A DNA stretch of 64,000 bases, taken from NCBI RefSeq assembly GCF_020991275.1, contig NZ_JAJLQY010000004.1, positions 489,839 to 553,838 of the forward strand. The letters run 5' to 3'. The stretch's first letter is position 1. Every line of letters starts with the position of its first letter. The DNA comes from Actinocorallia sp. API 0066. GTDB taxonomy: Bacteria > Actinomycetota > Actinomycetes > Streptosporangiales > Streptosporangiaceae. Positions 51,367-62,043 of this stretch are shown here, in pieces. The translations under genes and the position numbers were made by a program. A model generated the notes under the pieces. The model did not search any database. It was not told where the DNA came from and saw only the letters and a program-made list of their open reading frames with translations.

Positions 51367-52185
51367 GTGACACTGCGGCTGGGCGGACGGACCCTGGACG
51401 GCCCCACGGTGATGGCCGTGGTGAACCGCACCCCCGACTCGTTCTACGACAAAGGCGCCACGTTCGGCTTCGACGCCGCGATGGCGGCGGTCGACCGCGC
51501 GGTCGCCGAGGGCGCCGACGTGATCGACATCGGCGGCGTCAAGGCGGGCCCCGGCGACGAGGTGGACGTCAAGGAGGAGCTGCGCAGGGTCGTCGACACC
51601 GTCGCGGCCGTCCGGGCGCGCCACCCCGGCATCGTGATCAGCGTGGACACCTGGCGGGCCGAGGTCGGCGACGCCGTCGCGCGCGCGGGCGCCGACCTCC
51701 TGAACGACACGTGGGGCGGCCCCGACCCCGAACTGGCCTCGGTGGCCGCCGAGCACGGCCTCGGGCTCGTCTGCGCCCACGCCGGACGCCAGCGCCCCCG
51801 CACCCGCCCCCACCGGGTCGCCTACGACGACGTAGTGGCCGACGTCATAGCCCACGTGACGGCCGAGGCGGAGCGGGCGGTCTCCCTGGGGGTCCGCCCG
51901 GACGGCGTCCTCATCGACCCCGCCCACGACTTCGGCAAGAACACCCGCCAGTCCCTGGAGATCAGCAGACGGCTCAACGAGCTGGTGGCCACCGGGTGGC
52001 CGGTTCTGGTCGCGGTGTCGAACAAGGACTTCATCGGGGAGACGCTGGGCCGTCCGGTGGACAAGCGGGGCGTCGGGACGATGGCCGTCCTGGGGGTCTC
52101 GGCGTGGCTCGGCGCCCGGATGTTCCGGGTCCACGACGTGGCCGGAGCGCGCGGCGCCCTCGACCACGTCGCCGCGCTCGGCTAG
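51367..52185 (+). CDS. folP2: FolP2-like dihydropteroate synthase homologue
   Basis: 272 residues. AVVNRTPDSFYDKGATF, EGADVIDIGGVKAGPGDEVD, ISVDTWRAEVGDAVARAGADLLNDTWGG and LIDPAHDFGKNTRQSLEI closely follow mycobacterial FolP2 (Rv1207), the second DHPS copy, which is not an efficient DHPS. The usual NVTPDSF is NRTPDSF here, another FolP2 trait. GTG start follows GGGGAGGGGAGACC. No other folate gene adjoins. Confidence 0.9.
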   Translation: MTLRLGGRTLDGPTVMAVVNRTPDSFYDKGATFGFDAAMAAVDRAVAEGADVIDIGGVKAGPGDEVDVKEELRRVVDTVAAVRARHPGIVISVDTWRAEVGDAVARAGADLLNDTWGGPDPELASVAAEHGLGLVCAHAGRQRPRTRPHRVAYDDVVADVIAHVTAEAERAVSLGVRPDGVLIDPAHDFGKNTRQSLEISRRLNELVATGWPVLVAVSNKDFIGETLGRPVDKRGVGTMAVLGVSAWLGARMFRVHDVAGARGALDHVAALG

Positions 52186-52204
52186 CGCGGAGGCCCGGGG
52201 GGGT

Positions 52205-53062
52205 TCAGCCGCCGTGCTCCTTGGCGTACGCCAGGAACTCCCGCGCCACCTGCGGGAGGGGACGGTGCGCGTGGACCAGCCCGATGGTCCGTGTCAGCGG
52301 GGGCATGAGGGAGCGGACGACAAGGCCGTCGGTGTCCTCGATCTGGTTCCGGTACCACAGCAGGGAGCCCCGGCCCGCGCGCACCCACCCCGGCCACGCG
52401 CTCCGCTCGTCCGACTCCACCGCGACGACGACGCTCGCCCCGATCGTGGCGAGCATCGCGTCGAGTTCGGCCCGGCGCGCGGTGCCGCGCGTCGGGACGA
52501 TGAGCCGCAGCCCCTCCATGGCCGCGGGTGACACCGGGTCGCGCATCCGCAGGGTCGGCGGGGAGACGAGCACGACCTCCCGCTGGTCGAACGGGTGGGC
52601 GGCGAGGTCGCCCGGCACCGGCAGGTCGGTGACGGCGAGGTCGGCGCGGCCGGACCTGACGGCCGCGCCCACGGCCTCCCGCCCGTCGCAGCGGACCACC
52701 CGCACCTTCACCGCGGGCTGGTCCCGCGCGAAGGCGGGCAGGAGCCGAGCGGTCAACTCGGGTTCCAGCGTCGGCGTCGCGGCGATCCGCAGCTCCGACC
52801 CCCTGCCCTGCCCGCGCGTCACCGCCTCGATGGCGTCGACCGCCTCCAGCGCGATCCGCGCCTGGCGGACCACCTGCTCCCCCGCGGCGGTCAGCACCAC
52901 CCCCCGTCCGGACCTGGCGAACAGCTCTATCCCCAGTTCGCGCTCCAACTCCCGCACGGCCCGGGAGAGAGCTGGTTGAGCGACGTAAAGCGCCTGTGCC
53001 GCCGACGTCATGGTGCCGTGGTCGGCGGTGGCCACGACGTAGCGCAGCTGCCGCAGATTCAT
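52205..53062 (-). CDS. LysR-family transcriptional regulator
   Basis: 285 residues. The N-terminal HTH is MNLRQLRYVVATADHGTMTSAAQALYVAQPALSRAVRELERELGIELFARSGRGV. The C-terminal part is the periplasmic-binding-like effector domain. The ATG at 53062 is the first with family likeness. Convergent with folP2; the divergent Lrp-type gene lies on the same strand upstream, so the usual LysR target gene is not obvious. Confidence 0.9.
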   Translation of the reverse strand: MNLRQLRYVVATADHGTMTSAAQALYVAQPALSRAVRELERELGIELFARSGRGVVLTAAGEQVVRQARIALEAVDAIEAVTRGQGRGSELRIAATPTLEPELTARLLPAFARDQPAVKVRVVRCDGREAVGAAVRSGRADLAVTDLPVPGDLAAHPFDQREVVLVSPPTLRMRDPVSPAAMEGLRLIVPTRGTARRAELDAMLATIGASVVVAVESDERSAWPGWVRAGRGSLLWYRNQIEDTDGLVVRSLMPPLTRTIGLVHAHRPLPQVAREFLAYAKEHGG

Positions 53063-53143
53063 GCCAACGACGGTATGGCACCCGCGCCCGCCGGTCCCGT
53101 ACATGACGGAAAGCCACCGGTTGTAACTAGTTACGCCAAGGAC

Positions 53144-54043
53144 TTACAGCCGGTCGGGGAGGTCCGCCGCGTACGACTCCTTGACGACCTCCAGGACCTG
53201 CCAGGAGTCCAGTTCGCGGACCTGGGTGAGCGAGCGGACCGCGTCCAGCACGTCGCCCAGGCCCGCCGCCGATCCCGCCTCTGCCCGGCCGACGAGATCG
53301 AACCTTCCGAAGCCCGCCGACAGATACCGCACGCCCTCCAGCGCGGCGATCTCCTTGGCGGCCTTGCGGACCGAGCCCCCGACGACCACACCGAACGCGG
53401 CGAGCTCCTGGCTGCCCAGGGAGGCCGGATCGGCGAGGCCGGTCACCTGGATGACGCCGGAGCGCATCAGGCGCACCACGCGCGCTCTGGTGGCCGCCTG
53501 GGACAGCCCGATGATCCCGGCGAGCCTGGTGTAGGGGGCGCGGCCGTCGCGCTGCAGCTCCTGCAGCAGCCGCCAGTCGATGTCGTCGAGCGCGACCTCG
53601 CCGAGGCCGCGCACCACCGAGTGCGCGTCCTTGACGACCTCCGCGGTGCGGAAGACCTCGACGGCCGCCACCCCCGGGAGCTGTCTGATCTCGTCGACGG
53701 CTTCGGCGAGCGAGGCGTCGTCGCGGGCTCTGGCTTCGGCGAGCACGGGTCTGGGGCCGGTGGTGAGCCCCGCGAAGCACACGGCGGGATGGGCGGCGAC
53801 CTCACGGGCCGTCTCTCGGGCGGGCCCGGCGCTGGTCACGGCGAGATGGCCCACGGCGCTCGCCCCGATCACCTGGGCGTGCACGATGCCGACGACACGG
53901 ACGACGCCGTGTTCGAGCAGGCTCTGCACCCGGGCCCTGACGGCCGTGCGGGAGAGCCCGACGCGGTCGGCGAGTGCCTGGAACGTCGCCCGGCCGTCCC
54001 GCTGGAGCTCGCGGACCAGCACGGAGTCCACTGCGTCCAGCAA
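53144..54043 (-). CDS. Double-domain Lrp/AsnC-family regulator
   Basis: 299 residues with two Lrp-type HTH units: LDAVDSVLVRELQRDGRATFQALADRVGLSRTAVRARVQSL and LDDIDWRLLQELQRDGRAPYTRLAGIIGLSQAATRARVVRL, each followed by a RAM-like region (VCFAGLTTGPRPVLAEARARD; YLSAGFGRFDLVGRAEAG). Tandem fusions of this kind are common in actinomycetes. I chose TTG 54043 because GAGGACTCCCC precedes it and the HTH starts at once. Target genes unknown. Confidence 0.85.
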   Translation of the reverse strand: MLDAVDSVLVRELQRDGRATFQALADRVGLSRTAVRARVQSLLEHGVVRVVGIVHAQVIGASAVGHLAVTSAGPARETAREVAAHPAVCFAGLTTGPRPVLAEARARDDASLAEAVDEIRQLPGVAAVEVFRTAEVVKDAHSVVRGLGEVALDDIDWRLLQELQRDGRAPYTRLAGIIGLSQAATRARVVRLMRSGVIQVTGLADPASLGSQELAAFGVVVGGSVRKAAKEIAALEGVRYLSAGFGRFDLVGRAEAGSAAGLGDVLDAVRSLTQVRELDSWQVLEVVKESYAADLPDRL

Positions 54044-54225
54044 GGGGAGTCCTCCTGTCGATGGTGGGGTTCGCAAGATCCTTACATTTTCCAGCCGGTA
54101 GTGGGAAATTTTGATCTTGCTCGTGTTTGCCCCGTTCCAGCGCACAGAAACCGGCTATGTCGCCGCTTCCCGAGCTCGAAAAAACGGTGGCGGTCCCGTT
54201 CCGCACTACGGAAAAGCACCTGTGA

Positions 54226-55923
54226 TCAGCCCCATTCCTCGGTGGCGTTTCCCACTTCTGGCCTCAAGGTGAGTTCGCGGGCGAAACAACGGACGAGTCC
54301 AGGCGGTCGGAAGCCGACATGACCGGACGGACCGGGCACCGGTTCCAGCAGCCTCGCGTCCACGAGTTCCTCCAGCCCCTCGACCTCTTCGGCGTGCTCC
54401 CGGTCGAACGAACCGTCGGCGAGACGGGCGAAGACCCGCCGCGCCGGGGCCGAGAGCCGGGCGTGTGTGGCGGCCAGTCCCGGCCGCACGTCGAGGTCGC
54501 CGTGCGCGAGTTCGGCGAGCCTGCCGTCCTCGTCGCCCAGGCGGCGTTCCAGATCGGCGAGCCGCCAGTGCGGCTTGCCCGCCAGCCGCGCCGCCGCGGC
54601 CCGCACCGCGAGCGGCAGCCGGTCGCACAGGTCGACGATCCGGGCGGCGGCCTCCGGTTCGGCGGCCACCCGCGCCGGGCCCGCGATCCGCGCCAGCAGC
54701 GCCAGCGCGTCGGCGGCGGGCAGCGGGTCGAGTTCCACGTGGACGGCGCCGGGCAGCGCCGTCAGGCGGGCCCGGCCCGTCACCAGGACGGCCGGGCCGT
54801 CGCCGCCGGGCAGCAGCGGCAGCACCTGGCGCTCGCCGCCCGCGTCGTTGAGCACGATGAGCAGCCTCCGCCCGTGCGTCCTGGCCCGGTACAGCTCGGC
54901 CCGCTCGGCCCTGCCCTCGGGCGGCTGGTGCACGCCCAGCATCCGCAGCAGCCTGCCGAGCACCTCGGTCGGGTCGGCGGTGAAGTGCAGGTCGGCGTAC
55001 AGGCGGCCGTCGGGGAACCGGGCGCGCATCCGGTGCGCGGCGTGCACCGCGAGAGCCGTCGCGCCCGCTCCCGGCCTGCCGCTGACCGCGACGATGGGCA
55101 GGCCCGTGCCCTGCGCGAGCGCGCCCGCCACCTGGGCGACCTCGGCCTCGCGGCCGGTGAAGTCCGCCGGGTCGTGCGGGAGCGTCGTCTCGGCGTCGAA
55201 CGGGCCCGTCAGCACGTTCAGGTGGGTGCGCCGCAGCTCCGCGCCCGGCTCCAGGCCCAGCTCGGCGACCAGGACGCGGCGGACCCGCCCGTAGACCTCC
55301 AGCGCCTCCGGGCGGCGGCCCGCGCGGGCCAGCGCCACCATGAGCTGCGCGTGGAACCGCTCGCGCAGCGGATGGCCGGCGCACAGCCGCGTCAGCTCGG
55401 GCACCAGCTCGGCCGCCGCGCCGCGCGCGAGATCCGCCCTGATGCGCTCCTCCAGCGCGAGGAGGCGCTGTTCCTCCAGCAGCGCCGCCTCCGCGTGCAG
55501 GCCGGGCACGCCCGCGAGCGCGGGGCCCGTCCAGCCGCCGAGCGCCTCGCGCAGCAGCGCGGCGGCCCGCTCGTCGTCGCCCGCCCTGCGCGCGCGGCGG
55601 GCCTGCGCGACCCGCGCGGCGAACCCGAGCGCGTCGACGGCCTCGACGTCGAGGCGCAGCAGGTAGCCGGGCGGCCGCGTCTCCAGCAGGCCGCGGGCCG
55701 GGCCGAGCGCGCGGCGCAGCGCCGACACACACCCGTGGATCTGGGTCGTCGACGTCGCCGGGGGTTCGCCCGGCCACACCGCGCCGACCAGCCGTTCCAC
55801 GCTCACCGGCCGGCCCGCCTCCAGCGCGAGCGCGGCCAGCACGGCGCGCGCCCGTGGCCCGACCGGCACGGCGCCGCGCTCCCCGTCGCGTAGCTCCACG
55901 GGGCCCAGGAGCCTGACCTGCAT
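54226..55923 (-). CDS. SARP/AfsR-like regulator with degenerate NTPase domain
   Basis: 565 residues. The OmpR-type winged helix (MQVRLLGPVEL...VSVERLVGAVWPGEPPATSTTQIHGCVSALRRALG) and BTAD helices (about 95-235) form a SARP. The second half is NB-ARC-like (LPIVAVSGRPGAGATALAVHAA, RRLLIVLNDA, AVLVTGRARLTA). The P-loop (282-289) reads GRPGAGAT: Lys is replaced by Ala, so nucleotide binding is doubtful. No C-terminal TPR array. SARPs usually activate secondary-metabolite genes; no such cluster is in the window. Confidence 0.85.
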   Translation of the reverse strand: MQVRLLGPVELRDGERGAVPVGPRARAVLAALALEAGRPVSVERLVGAVWPGEPPATSTTQIHGCVSALRRALGPARGLLETRPPGYLLRLDVEAVDALGFAARVAQARRARRAGDDERAAALLREALGGWTGPALAGVPGLHAEAALLEEQRLLALEERIRADLARGAAAELVPELTRLCAGHPLRERFHAQLMVALARAGRRPEALEVYGRVRRVLVAELGLEPGAELRRTHLNVLTGPFDAETTLPHDPADFTGREAEVAQVAGALAQGTGLPIVAVSGRPGAGATALAVHAAHRMRARFPDGRLYADLHFTADPTEVLGRLLRMLGVHQPPEGRAERAELYRARTHGRRLLIVLNDAGGERQVLPLLPGGDGPAVLVTGRARLTALPGAVHVELDPLPAADALALLARIAGPARVAAEPEAAARIVDLCDRLPLAVRAAAARLAGKPHWRLADLERRLGDEDGRLAELAHGDLDVRPGLAATHARLSAPARRVFARLADGSFDREHAEEVEGLEELVDARLLEPVPGPSGHVGFRPPGLVRCFARELTLRPEVGNATEEWG

Positions 55924-55975
55924 CGGTGCGCTCTCCTCCCCGCCACGGCCCTGTAAGAAAACTTCAATGATCTAA

Positions 55976-57502
<1,527 letters not shown>

Positions 57503-57578
57503 CGGCACGGTGATGACCGGGCCATCCCCCCGCCGCGCGGCGTGATCTTGATGGCGCCTCCCATGATCATGAACCGTC

Positions 57579-58937
57579 ATGGAGAACCACATGATCGGGG
57601 CGGCGCCCACGTTCCGCGCGGCGCGGCCGCCGCTGGGCGCGTCCGGTCTCGGCCCCGCCCTCCTGGTCACCGCGGTCTCGGCGCTCGTCCCCGGCCTCGC
57701 CCACCTACGCGCGGGCCGGGTCGCCGCGGGACGGCGCCTGCTCGTCGGCTCGGCGGTCGGCGGCGTCCTGGTCTGCCTGACGGCCTCGGTGGCGGGCCCC
57801 TCCCTCGCCGAGGCCGCCGTCAGCCCCTCCTGGCTCACCGTGATCGTCTCCGGGGCCGTCCTGGCGGCCGTGGCCTGGATGTGGCTCGTCATCGCCTCCT
57901 ACGCCGTCGTCCGGCCCGTCGCGCCCGCCCCCGTGGTGCGGCTCCTCGGGGCCGCCTGCGTGGGCCTGCTGTGCGCCCTCGTCTCCGCCCCTCCCCTGGC
58001 CGTCGCGCACTACGGCGACGTGCAGCGCGACATGATCGAGGGCGTCTTCCCCGACGGGCAGGGCCCCGCGCCCGCCCCCGCGCCGGAGGACGGCGCCTGG
58101 AAGGGCCCGCGCCGCCTGAACGTGCTCCTCCTGGGCGGCGACGCCGACGTGGGCCGGACCGGCGTGCGGACCGACAGCGTCACCGTCGCGAGCGTCGACA
58201 CCCGCGACGGCTCCACGATCCTCCTGAGCCTCCCCCGCAACCTCCAGAAGGTCCCCGTGTGGAACGGCGGCGGCAGGGTCGCCTATCCCCGCAAGGAGCT
58301 TCTCAACGCCGTCTACGAGTACGGCCGGGCGCACCCGGAGCTGACCGGAGGCCGCAGGCCCGGAGCCGAACTGCTCAAACGGACCGTCTCGCACGTGCTC
58401 GGCGTCCCCGTCCACCACTACGTGCTGATCGACATGCGCTCCTTCCGGCGCCTCGTCGACGCGCTGGGCGGGCTGCGCGTCTGCGTCCCCAAGCCCGTCC
58501 CGGTGCCTCGCAGGCAGGTGCCCGCAGGGGTGATCCGCGAAGGGTGCCGCACCCTCTCCGGCCGCGAGGCGCTCTGGTACGGGCGGTCCCGCACGGGCAG
58601 CAGCGACTACGCGCGCATGGAGCGCCAGAAGTGCCTCCTGTGGGAGCTGTCCCGCCAGGCGACGCCCATGAAGGCCCTGCGCGGCTTCAGGAAGCTCGCT
58701 GAGACGTTCCGGGAGTCCGTCCACACCGATCTTCCGCGCCGCACCCTCCCGGGCCTCGTCGGGCTCGCTGGACGCGTCCGGGAGGCGCCCGTCCTCAGCG
58801 TCCAGTTCACGCCGCCGCTGATCACGCCGGGCGACCCCGACTACCGGCTGATCCGCAGGACCACCGCGCGCCTCCTGCGCGCCGACGGTCGCGGGAAGGT
58901 CAGCGCGGGACATGATTTGGGCAGGACCTGCGCCTGA
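57579..58937 (+). CDS. LytR-CpsA-Psr (LCP) family glycopolymer transferase 1
   Basis: 452 residues. Four membrane helices in the first 150 (ALLVTAVSALVPGLAH, LLVGSAVGGVLVCLTA, TVIVSGAVLAAVAWMWLVIAS, LLGAACVGLLCALVSAPP), then an external LCP domain: LNVLLLGGDADVGRTGVRTDSV (first Asp/Arg of the active site), LLSLPRNLQKVP, HHYVLIDMRSFRRLVDALGG and WYGRSRTGSSDYARMERQ. LCP enzymes attach glycopolymers such as teichoic acid or arabinogalactan to peptidoglycan. It is followed 71 bases later by a paralogue. Confidence 0.93.
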   Translation: MENHMIGAAPTFRAARPPLGASGLGPALLVTAVSALVPGLAHLRAGRVAAGRRLLVGSAVGGVLVCLTASVAGPSLAEAAVSPSWLTVIVSGAVLAAVAWMWLVIASYAVVRPVAPAPVVRLLGAACVGLLCALVSAPPLAVAHYGDVQRDMIEGVFPDGQGPAPAPAPEDGAWKGPRRLNVLLLGGDADVGRTGVRTDSVTVASVDTRDGSTILLSLPRNLQKVPVWNGGGRVAYPRKELLNAVYEYGRAHPELTGGRRPGAELLKRTVSHVLGVPVHHYVLIDMRSFRRLVDALGGLRVCVPKPVPVPRRQVPAGVIREGCRTLSGREALWYGRSRTGSSDYARMERQKCLLWELSRQATPMKALRGFRKLAETFRESVHTDLPRRTLPGLVGLAGRVREAPVLSVQFTPPLITPGDPDYRLIRRTTARLLRADGRGKVSAGHDLGRTCA

Positions 58938-59008
58938 ACGCGATGGAGCCGGACCGGCGGGGCATACCTCCCCTCAGAGTCCATGGGGCCGAGAACGGGG
59001 GAGGGTCC

Positions 59009-60412
59009 ATGCGGCATGGGCAGGGCAGGCAGCTGGCTCGCGCGTTCGCGCTGACGCTCGCATCGGCCCTGTTCTGGGGGGTTGCCCATCTGACGTCGGG
59101 CCGCAAACTCGTCGGCGCCTCCCTCGCCGCCGCCTACACCTCGGTGTTCGCCGGGATCGGCCTCGCCGTCACCCGCTTCCGCGGCCACCTCGCCGAACTC
59201 GCCGTCCAGCCCGACTGGCTCACCCTCATGATGATCGCCTGCGTCGGCCTGGCCGTCGGCTGGGCCGTCGTCATCGCCTCGTCGTGGAAGCTCGTCAGGC
59301 CCGTCGAACTCGGCGCCCCCGCCCGGATCCTGGGCGTCGGCGCCGTCACGGGCCTGTGCCTGGTGATCGCCGCGCCGTTCGCTTTCGCCGCGCACAGCAC
59401 CCTCGTCGCCCGCGACACCCTCGTCACGATCTTCGGCGAGCACGACCCGGCGGGCGCCAAGATCCTCGCGGGCAAAAAACGCCTCAACGTGCTGCTCCTG
59501 GGCGGCGACTCCGGCCACAACCGCTTCGGCTTGCGCACCGACAGCGTCACCCTGGCCAGCGTCGACACCAGGACCGGCGACACCGTGCTGCTCGGCCTGC
59601 CGCGCAACCTGGAGCGGGTGCCGCTGCCCGAGGGCCCCGCCCGCCAGCGGTTCCCACACGGCTTCACCGGCGACGGCGCCCTCACCCCCGGCCTGCTCAA
59701 CGAGGTCTACCAGTACGCCGAGGAACACCCCGAGATCGTCCCCGGCGTCCCGAACGGCAAGCGCGGCCCGACACTCCTGAAGAAGACGGTCTCCGGCATC
59801 CTGGGCGTGCCCGTGGACTACCACGTCCTCGTGGACATGAGGGGCTTCGCCCAACTCGTGGACGCGATGGGCGGCGTCTGGATGCGCATCCCTGAGGAGA
59901 TCACCTACGGTCGCCACAACGAGGGCCGTCTCGCCGCCGGACACCGCAAGCTCTCCGGCAGCGAAGCCCTCTGGTACGGCAGGTCGCGCACCTACAGCAG
60001 CGACTACGTCCGGATGTCACGGCAGAAGTGCCTGATCCGGGCGATCGCCCGGCAGGCCGACCCGGCCAAGGTCCTCACCCGCTTCCAACAGCTCGCCACC
60101 GCCGCCAAGCACACGATCTCCACCGACGTGCCGCAGCGGCTGCTTCCCGCGCTGCTCAAGCTGTCCGGCAGGGTGAAGGACAAGGGCGACATCACCAGCC
60201 TCCAGTTCACCCCGCCGCTCATCGACACCGGCAACCCCGACTGGGCCAGGATCCGCACACTGTCCGCCAAGGCGATCCGCACACCCCACGCGCACGCCGC
60301 CAAGGCGTCCGCCGCCGGACAGTCCGCCCCCGTGGTGCCCGCCGACGAGACGGCACAGCAGGCCCACCCGGAAGGCGCGGCCGCGTCCCTGGACGCCTCC
60401 TGCCCGTCCTGA
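59009..60412 (+). CDS. LytR-CpsA-Psr (LCP) family glycopolymer transferase 2
   Basis: 467 residues, same layout as LCP 1: membrane helices (ALTLASALFWGVAHL, SLAAAYTSVFAGIGLAVT, MMIACVGLAVGWAVVIAS, GAVTGLCLVIAAPFAFAA) and LCP core LNVLLLGGDSGHNRFGLRTDSV, LLGLPRNLERVP, DYHVLVDMRGFAQLVDAMGG, WYGRSRTYSSDYVRMSRQ. The tail of 60 residues is Ala/Pro-rich and ends with SLDASCPS. I chose the ATG at 59009 because GGGGGAGGGTCC precedes it. Tandem duplication with LCP 1 and probably cotranscribed. Confidence 0.93.
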   Translation: MRHGQGRQLARAFALTLASALFWGVAHLTSGRKLVGASLAAAYTSVFAGIGLAVTRFRGHLAELAVQPDWLTLMMIACVGLAVGWAVVIASSWKLVRPVELGAPARILGVGAVTGLCLVIAAPFAFAAHSTLVARDTLVTIFGEHDPAGAKILAGKKRLNVLLLGGDSGHNRFGLRTDSVTLASVDTRTGDTVLLGLPRNLERVPLPEGPARQRFPHGFTGDGALTPGLLNEVYQYAEEHPEIVPGVPNGKRGPTLLKKTVSGILGVPVDYHVLVDMRGFAQLVDAMGGVWMRIPEEITYGRHNEGRLAAGHRKLSGSEALWYGRSRTYSSDYVRMSRQKCLIRAIARQADPAKVLTRFQQLATAAKHTISTDVPQRLLPALLKLSGRVKDKGDITSLQFTPPLIDTGNPDWARIRTLSAKAIRTPHAHAAKASAAGQSAPVVPADETAQQAHPEGAAASLDASCPS

Positions 60413-60461
60413 CGCCGCCGTTCCGCTGGACGCCGCCGTGACGCGGCGGGACACTTGATCC

Positions 60462-60893
60462 ATGCGCGCGCGGTACCGGCTCCGTCAGGCGGTCAACGTG
60501 GTGAACCTCTCCACGCCGCTCGGCCTCCTCCTCGCCTACACGGCGGGACGCGGGATCGTCCGGCGCGGCCCGGACGGGCTCCTCCTGGCCGACGGCTACC
60601 GCCCGCCCGTCCCGGTCGCACCCGTGTTCACGATGGGCAACGTCGTGCTCTTCCGCGACGTGCGGGAACTGGAAGGCAGGCCGCGGCTCCTCGCCCACGA
60701 AGGCAGGCACGCCACCCAGTACGCCTGGTGCCTCGGCCTCCCGATGCTGCTCCCCTACTTCGCGTGCGTCCTGGTCTCCCTGGCCCTGTGCGGCGACCAC
60801 GCGTCCTACAACCCGTTCGAGCGCCGCGCGGGCCTCGCCGACGGCGGCTACCGTCAGCGGGCCCTCAGACGGCCGTTCAGAGCCGCTCGATGA
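60462..60893 (+). CDS. Small membrane protein with HExxHxxQ motif
   Basis: 143 residues. A hydrophobic N-terminal stretch (LSTPLGLLLAYTAGRG), then LLAHEGRHATQYAWCLGLPMLLPYFACVLVSLALCG. The HEGRHATQY matches the zincin helix HExxHxxQ found in DUF4157-like proteases, followed directly by a membrane helix. I can name no characterised homologue. Its end overlaps the thiolase gene on the other strand by 17 bases. Follows the LCP pair, so a cell-envelope role is possible. Confidence 0.65.
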   Translation: MRARYRLRQAVNVVNLSTPLGLLLAYTAGRGIVRRGPDGLLLADGYRPPVPVAPVFTMGNVVLFRDVRELEGRPRLLAHEGRHATQYAWCLGLPMLLPYFACVLVSLALCGDHASYNPFERRAGLADGGYRQRALRRPFRAAR

Positions 60894-62028
60894 TGGTCAC
60901 GTTGGCCTGGCCGCCGCCCTCGCACATCGTCTGGAGGCCGTAGCGGCCGCGCGTCCGCTCCAACTCGCCCAGCAGCGACGTCATGAGCCGCGCGCCGGTC
61001 GCGCCCAGCGGGTGGCCGAGCGCGATCGCGCCGCCGTTCGGGTTGGTCCGCGCCGGGTCGTAGCCGGTGTCCTTCAACCACGCCAGGACGACCGACGCGA
61101 ACGCCTCGTTGATCTCCACCGCGTCGATCTCGTCCAGCTTCATGCCCGCCTTCCTCAGCGCGTGGTACGTCGCCGGGATGGGCGCGCTCAGCATCCGGAC
61201 CGGATCCTCCCCGCGCACACTCAGGTGGTGGATGCGCGCGCGCGGCGTCAGCCCGTGCTCCCGGACCGCCTTCTCCGAGGCGATCAGAAGCGCCGCGGAG
61301 CCGTCCGAGATCTGCGAGGCCAGGGCGGCGGTCAGCCTTCCGCCGTCCACGAGCGTCTTCAGGCCGCGCATCTTCTCCAGCGTCGTGTCACGGCGCGGAC
61401 CCTCGTCGTGCTCCACACCGGCCAGCGGCGCGATCTCCTTGGCGAACCTGCCTTCGTCGATCGCCCTGATCGCCCGCTGGTGTGAGGTGAAGGCGAACTC
61501 CTCCATCGCCTCCCGGGTGATCCCCCACTGCTCGGCGATCATCTCGGCGCCCCTGAACTGGGACACCTCCTGGTCGCCGTAGCGGGCCTCCCACCCCTTG
61601 GAACCCGCGAACGGCCCCGCGAAGCCCAGTTGGACGCCCGCGATCATCGCGTAGGCGATGGGGATCTTCGACATGTTCTGGACGCCGCCCGCCACCACGA
61701 GGTCCTGCGTCCCCGAGAGCACGCCCTGGGCCGCGAAGTGCACCGCCTGCTGGGACGACCCGCACTGGCGGTCCACCGTCGTGCCGGGCACCTCCTCGGG
61801 CAGCCCCGCCGCCAGCCACGCCGTCCTGGCGATGTCCCCGGCCTGGGGCCCGACGGTGTCCACACAGCCGAACACAACGTCGTCCACGGCCGCGGGGTCG
61901 ATGCCCGTCCGGTCGACCAGCGCCCTGATCGCGTGCGCGCCCAGATCCGCCGGGTGCACCTCGGCGAGCCCGCCGCCGCGCCGTCCGACGGGACTGCGGA
62001 CCGCGTCGACGATGTACGCCTCTGCCAT
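60877..62028 (-). CDS. fadA6: FadA6-like acetyl-CoA acetyltransferase (steroid C/D ring)
   Basis: 383 residues, thiolase. Nucleophile Cys in VDRQCGSSQQAVHFAAQG, GGGQANVTIIERL end, NEAFASVVLAWL and NPNGGAIALGHPLGATGARL. The wording from GCVDTVGPQAGDIARTAWLAAGLPEEVPG to the C terminus is very close to mycobacterial FadA6, the thiolase of the steroid C/D-ring (HIP) pathway under KstR2. Its operon partner ipdF is 15 bases upstream, which agrees. The rest of the KstR2 regulon is not in this window. Confidence 0.85.
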   Translation of the reverse strand: MAEAYIVDAVRSPVGRRGGGLAEVHPADLGAHAIRALVDRTGIDPAAVDDVVFGCVDTVGPQAGDIARTAWLAAGLPEEVPGTTVDRQCGSSQQAVHFAAQGVLSGTQDLVVAGGVQNMSKIPIAYAMIAGVQLGFAGPFAGSKGWEARYGDQEVSQFRGAEMIAEQWGITREAMEEFAFTSHQRAIRAIDEGRFAKEIAPLAGVEHDEGPRRDTTLEKMRGLKTLVDGGRLTAALASQISDGSAALLIASEKAVREHGLTPRARIHHLSVRGEDPVRMLSAPIPATYHALRKAGMKLDEIDAVEINEAFASVVLAWLKDTGYDPARTNPNGGAIALGHPLGATGARLMTSLLGELERTRGRYGLQTMCEGGGQANVTIIERL

Positions 62029-62043
62029 GCTGCTTCTCCTCGC

